The notes under the pieces: generated by a model
Seen by the model: the letters and a program-made list of their open reading frames with translations, nothing else
Databases searched by the model: none
Told to the model about the DNA's origin: nothing
Source of the DNA: Saprospiraceae bacterium
GTDB lineage: Bacteria; Bacteroidota; Bacteroidia; Chitinophagales; Saprospiraceae
DNA: 45,015 nt
Assembly (NCBI GenBank): GCA_020846655.1
Contig: JADLDL010000010.1
Span: 1 to 45,015, forward strand
Direction: 5' to 3'
Program-made: the position numbers and the translations under genes
Part shown: positions 41,281-45,015 of the stretch, one piece after another
How positions within the stretch are numbered: position 1 is the first letter of the stretch
Layout: each line of letters opens with the position of its first letter

Positions 41281-42035
41281 TTGTGGACGACGAAATCGGG
41301 GCGATCAACACCTTGCGGGGTATGCTTCGGCAATATTGTCCGGAAGTACTCATCAGCGGCACGGCGTCTTCGGTGCGCGAGGCGATCGCGGCGGCGGTGC
41401 AGTTGCGCCCCGACCTGGTGTTTCTCGACATCGAGATGCCGCCGGTGGGTAGTGGGTTTGACTTTTTGAAAAATTGTCCGGAAACGGGGTTTGGGGTCAT
41501 TTTCACGACGGCTTACCCGCAATACGCCATTCAGGCGATCAATGTGATTCAGCCTTGGGCGTATTTGGTGAAGCCCTACAGTGTTTCGGAATTGAAAGCG
41601 GCTGTGCAAACGGCCTACCAGAAACTGCGGCAGCAGCACTGGCATGCGGTGCAGGCGGCTGGGCAGCGGAGCATCATTGTGCCCGACAGCCGCAAGGGCA
41701 CCCAGGTATTGCGGGCGGAAGACATTGCGTTTTGCAAGGCCGACGGCAGTTTCACGCAACTCCATGTAGTCAAGCAACAAAAACTGGAGAAGATAACTTC
41801 TTCGCGCAACCTGGGCGAGTTTGAGACGGAGTTGCCGGAGTTGTTGTTTTGCCGGACGCACCATAGTTTTCTGGTGAACCTCCGGTATGTGGAGCGGTTT
41901 GAGCGCACGGGCCGCAACGGCATGATTCACTTGTCCTGTTCGCCGGTGCCGGTGGATGTGTCGGTGGCCAAGATGGATGTTTTTGTGTCGCGGCTGGAGG
42001 AGTTTTGTCAGTTGAGGGCGTTTGACGAGGGGTGA
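41217..42035 (+). CDS. LytTR-type response regulator
   Basis: 272 residues. Receiver domain 19-135 with IVDDE and the phospho-Asp in LVFLDIEMPPVGSGFDFL, then TTAYPQYAIQAINVIQPWAYLVKPY. C-terminal LytTR DNA-binding domain (EDIAFCKADGSFTQLHVV, LFCRTHHSFLVNLRYVERF). It overlaps the kinase gene by 64 bases, an unusually long overlap; the start may be later (a Met is not available until within the receiver, so 41217 is kept). LytTR proteins bind paired direct repeats. The stop is one base from the convergent stop of the paralogous regulator. Confidence 0.92.
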   Translation: MESNRKTSQPTDTEPLGIRVLIVDDEIGAINTLRGMLRQYCPEVLISGTASSVREAIAAAVQLRPDLVFLDIEMPPVGSGFDFLKNCPETGFGVIFTTAYPQYAIQAINVIQPWAYLVKPYSVSELKAAVQTAYQKLRQQHWHAVQAAGQRSIIVPDSRKGTQVLRAEDIAFCKADGSFTQLHVVKQQKLEKITSSRNLGEFETELPELLFCRTHHSFLVNLRYVERFERTGRNGMIHLSCSPVPVDVSVAKMDVFVSRLEEFCQLRAFDEG

Positions 42036-42036
42036 A

Positions 42037-42798
42037 TCAGGTGAGCGGGTATCCCTGCAGGAAATTATTGAAATGGGGCACGAAGGCTTCCATTTTGCTG
42101 CCGGAGATTTCCACGTGGGCGCCATTGGGCAGGTAGGCTGCGCCGGCACGGCCGTGGCGCTCGTACCGGAGGATATAGTTCATGTTGACGAGGTAGCTGT
42201 GGTGGGTGCGGCAGAACAGGGAGTCGGGCAGTTCATTTTCGATGTCTTTCAGGGTTTTGTAAACGGAGAGTTTTTCAATCTTGTCTTCGCGGTTCAGGTA
42301 GAAGGTGGTGCAGGGTCCGTCGGACTGGCAGTAGTAGATTTCGTTGAATTTGACGACGACATTGCCTTTGCGGTGGTCGGAAAGGATGATGCCTCGATTG
42401 CCGTATTGGGGGCTGGAGAGGAGGCGGTGGCGCATGCGGGTGGCGACATACATGGTATGCACCAGTTCTTTGGCGCGGTAGGGTTTTACCAGAAAGCCCC
42501 AGGGTTGCGCGTCGTTGATGGCTTGAATGGCGTAATGGGCATAAGCGGTGGTAAAAATGACACCGAAAGTCTCGTCTTCCACTTCCCGGAGAAAATCAAA
42601 GCCGCTGCCGGAGGGCGGCATTTCAATATCGAGGAATACGATATCGGGGTTGTATTGTTTTACCGCTTTTATGCCTTGTTCAATGTTGTTGGCGACGGCA
42701 TTGATAACAACAAAAGGGCACAATTCTTCCAGCATACCCCGGAGTGTATGGACGGCGCTTGTTTCATCATCCAGAATAATAGATCTAAGTCGTTTCAT
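42037..42798 (-). CDS. LytTR-type response regulator (paralog)
   Basis: 253 residues, the same two domains as the gene at 41217 with long shared blocks (IVFLDIEMPPSGSGFDFL, IFTTAYAHYAIQAINDAQPW, LFCRTHHSYLVNMNYI). Receiver phospho-Asp in FLDIEMPP. It starts inside the last 14 bases of the kinase gene upstream (42785), so is translationally coupled to it. Its TCA stop is separated from the TGA of the convergent regulator by a single base, leaving no room for a terminator. Confidence 0.92.
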   Translation of the reverse strand: MKRLRSIILDDETSAVHTLRGMLEELCPFVVINAVANNIEQGIKAVKQYNPDIVFLDIEMPPSGSGFDFLREVEDETFGVIFTTAYAHYAIQAINDAQPWGFLVKPYRAKELVHTMYVATRMRHRLLSSPQYGNRGIILSDHRKGNVVVKFNEIYYCQSDGPCTTFYLNREDKIEKLSVYKTLKDIENELPDSLFCRTHHSYLVNMNYILRYERHGRAGAAYLPNGAHVEISGSKMEAFVPHFNNFLQGYPLT

Positions 42799-45015
42799 TT
42801 AAATCTTTATTTAAAAGTGGCTGAATAGACATTTGTGTGATTTTATTGATTTTGGCTTGGCGGGCCTCAGAATTCATAGAATGGCCGATCAAAAAAGATA
42901 CCGTAACACGGGTACCGTTGAACACTTCTTTTTTATTGGACAAATCTTCAAAAGAAACAATCAAACCAAGTTCATACAATTCATTCAGGGTTGCTGCTTT
43001 TTTTTGCAAAAGTTCCATCCCTCTCGACTTGCGGGATCCGGAGGATATTTTATTTCTGACTGTGGCATCAATTCCTGGTCCATTATCGGAAATGCTGCAA
43101 TATAGTCGGTCGTTGATGATATAAAATGAAATTTGCACCCTTGAGACCCCACCTTTCACAACCCCATGAATGGTAGCATTTTCTAGTATTGGCTGTAAAA
43201 ACAGCGCTGGGAACGGCAGGCGGGATGGGATAGCGTCGTCACCAATAATTTCATAACAGAATTTATCGTCACCCAGGCGTTGTTTTGCCAATTCCATGTA
43301 ATCAATATTATAGCTAATTTCTTCTTCGAATGGGATAAACGATTGTTCTGAAAAATTGAGCGTGCGCCTGAGTAGGCGTGTAAAGGTAGCGGTATAGGTG
43401 GAAGAGCCTACGGGGTTAGGTGGGTAAAAAAAACGTTGCACGGCATTGACGGTATTTCCAATAAAATGAGGGTTTATTTGGGCTTGCAAGGCTACCAACC
43501 GGGATTGCGCTACGGCAATAGCCATTTCCCGCAATTTTACATTTGCCTGATAGAGTTTAAATATTGCATAGGCAATAGCAAACCAAATCAGCAGGCTTAT
43601 CCAGATGGTTTGATACCATTTGGGCGGTAGGATAAAAAAACAATTGTCGGGCAAACTGCGCTGTTGGCCATCAGACCCGATCGCGACGATTTGAATATGA
43701 TATCGGCCGGGAGTGAGGTTTACGCCGAAATCCAGGTAGTTTTTGAATATTTTTGTGACTTGTTTTTTTTCGACAAACTTGTTTAGCAGCCAATTAGTTA
43801 AATTCTCTTTGGTCCACCACTTAAACGGAAGTAGCGCTTCCATTGTTTCACACTCGAAATACGGGGTACCCTTTCGGCGGTAATCCAATCCGGCAAAGCT
43901 TATTTCGATCAGCGCTGCATTGGATGGCAAAACAATTTCATTTTTACCAGCCGGCAACGAGTCAAGCAGGTCAAAAGCAACAGTATTTTCATCGACCCGA
44001 TATCGAAGCATCGTGATATAGGCCGGAAAGCTGGTGATTGGGTAATTGGGTTTAAGTGCAAACAGTGAAACGCCGGCCGAGGTCGCAGCCCACAGCGAAT
44101 CATTCCGGACCACCAAAGACCGTACGTCATCATTAGCAAGGCCATCAAAATGATCTAAATGGCGCACGCTCCAATTTTGGGTGTTCAGGGCATGGATGCC
44201 GTTGTTGGTAGCGAGCCATATTGACTCTGGGTTTTCAATAAAAATAGATTGTATATTTCGGATGGGGCTTTGAAGGAGTTTATTTATAGTAATTGTTTTT
44301 TTTAAAATTCCTTTTTCCAACACCCCGCAAACCAGGCCCGAATCAGGCGTGGCGACCCACATCCTGTTTCTTTCATCAATTTTAATTGAAACAATCCTGG
44401 TTTTTAGGTTGGCAAAATCTTGCCCCCAATTATGTTTAAAAGAATCTGATGAACAATACAAACCTTCAATGCCTCCAGCCCATAAATTTCCGTCCTTATC
44501 TTTTGCCAAAGCGGTCACACGCTGAACAAACTGAAAAGAGGAAATCGTGTCACATGTCTTTGAGGAGGTCAAATATAATCGTGATGAAGTACCGCACCAC
44601 ACCTTTTCATCTTCCAAAACTATCGCTTTGGGTGCTGCACTTGTTGATCTTGTTTTTTTAAGGGAATTTTTGTTTTTTAAATAGAGGCCCTCATCTGTTG
44701 CAATCCAGGTCTTATCTTCACCTGAATCCAAAATATCTAAAATTCTGTTATAGCCATCTGTGGATTTTATCTTTCCCAACACCCGCACGCCTTTCTTAAT
44801 TTCACTAAAATTCCCTTCATCATCGCCGGCGTAAATTTGATCATTTTTCCCCAATGACACAGAGGTAACGCTATTGGAGGGCAGCCCACTGCGTTTATCC
44901 AGAATTGCCGGAGCACTTGCTGGCAAGCAATAAATGCCATCATCCATTGTACAAAACCAATAGTTGCCTTGCTTGTCTTCAAACATACTGGTTGTTTTTT
45001 TTCCTGGGAGGTAAA
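42785..45015 (-). CDS. LytS-type sensor histidine kinase, 5' end beyond window
   Basis: About 743 residues visible; the N terminus lies past the right edge and the frame is open to the last base. Reg_prop repeats, a Y_Y_Y-like domain, one membrane helix and a LytS-type kinase with QINPHFIGNTVNAVQRFF (presumed His phosphoacceptor) and DNGPGI. The visible start YLPGKKTTSMFEDKQGNYWFC aligns with YLPDKKLHWVFEDKQGTLWFC of the kinase at 38182, so these are paralogs. Partner regulator at 42037. Confidence 0.9.
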   Translation of the reverse strand, partial: YLPGKKTTSMFEDKQGNYWFCTMDDGIYCLPASAPAILDKRSGLPSNSVTSVSLGKNDQIYAGDDEGNFSEIKKGVRVLGKIKSTDGYNRILDILDSGEDKTWIATDEGLYLKNKNSLKKTRSTSAAPKAIVLEDEKVWCGTSSRLYLTSSKTCDTISSFQFVQRVTALAKDKDGNLWAGGIEGLYCSSDSFKHNWGQDFANLKTRIVSIKIDERNRMWVATPDSGLVCGVLEKGILKKTITINKLLQSPIRNIQSIFIENPESIWLATNNGIHALNTQNWSVRHLDHFDGLANDDVRSLVVRNDSLWAATSAGVSLFALKPNYPITSFPAYITMLRYRVDENTVAFDLLDSLPAGKNEIVLPSNAALIEISFAGLDYRRKGTPYFECETMEALLPFKWWTKENLTNWLLNKFVEKKQVTKIFKNYLDFGVNLTPGRYHIQIVAIGSDGQQRSLPDNCFFILPPKWYQTIWISLLIWFAIAYAIFKLYQANVKLREMAIAVAQSRLVALQAQINPHFIGNTVNAVQRFFYPPNPVGSSTYTATFTRLLRRTLNFSEQSFIPFEEEISYNIDYMELAKQRLGDDKFCYEIIGDDAIPSRLPFPALFLQPILENATIHGVVKGGVSRVQISFYIINDRLYCSISDNGPGIDATVRNKISSGSRKSRGMELLQKKAATLNELYELGLIVSFEDLSNKKEVFNGTRVTVSFLIGHSMNSEARQAKINKITQMSIQPLLNKDLNETT

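Overview
The window looks like a chromosomal segment from a Bacteroidota bacterium, most plausibly a Saprospiria-type lineage. Supporting signs are type IX secretion (T9SS) C-terminal sorting domains on two secreted proteins, GldM- and GldN-like proteins, DUF5916 outer-membrane proteins, LytS/LytTR two-component pairs with beta-propeller sensors, and a promoter fitting TTTG-N19-TAnnTTTG. No tRNA, rRNA, CRISPR array, prophage or transposase was seen.

Layout. 1-308: three direct copies of a two-palindrome intergenic repeat, with a fourth inverted copy near 34.6 kb. 309-8569: two DUF5916 genes bracket a haem-binding lipoprotein and a divergent pair of orphan GldM-C-like and GldN-like proteins; the signal peptides of that pair are written in inverted copies of one short GCAGTTTGCAGT-type repeat. 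8679-9362: a degenerate intradiol-dioxygenase-fold protein.

9449-17175 is the centrepiece: six tightly packed minus-strand genes. In transcription order they encode EAD1-TIR, a protein with two RING-like zinc fingers, an E1/ThiF enzyme, an EAD1-(unknown)-Ubl-E2 fusion, a JAB/JAMM isopeptidase, and a polytopic membrane protein with a degenerate and an intact AAA+ domain. This is a near-complete ubiquitin-like conjugation and deconjugation pathway coupled through effector-associated domains to a TIR protein and a membrane ATPase. It most resembles a conflict or defence system. No free Ubl modifier gene is visible.

17387-32457: mostly envelope and secreted proteins (VOC protein, six-repeat predicted propeller, SGNH/GDSL-like T9SS cargo, DUF3108/TapB-like protein, lipoprotein, giant T9SS sialidase-fold protein), two paralogous helical proteins, a sugar nucleotidyltransferase, a coiled-coil protein, a CPBP protease and a Cys-rich secreted protein. 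33055-37684: a helical protein, parE and a NadM-Nudix enzyme. 38057-45015: a 24-bp inverted repeat, then two paralogous LytS-type kinase/LytTR regulator pairs arranged tail to tail; the last kinase runs off the right edge.

All assignments come from reading motifs by eye. No database search or structure prediction was run.
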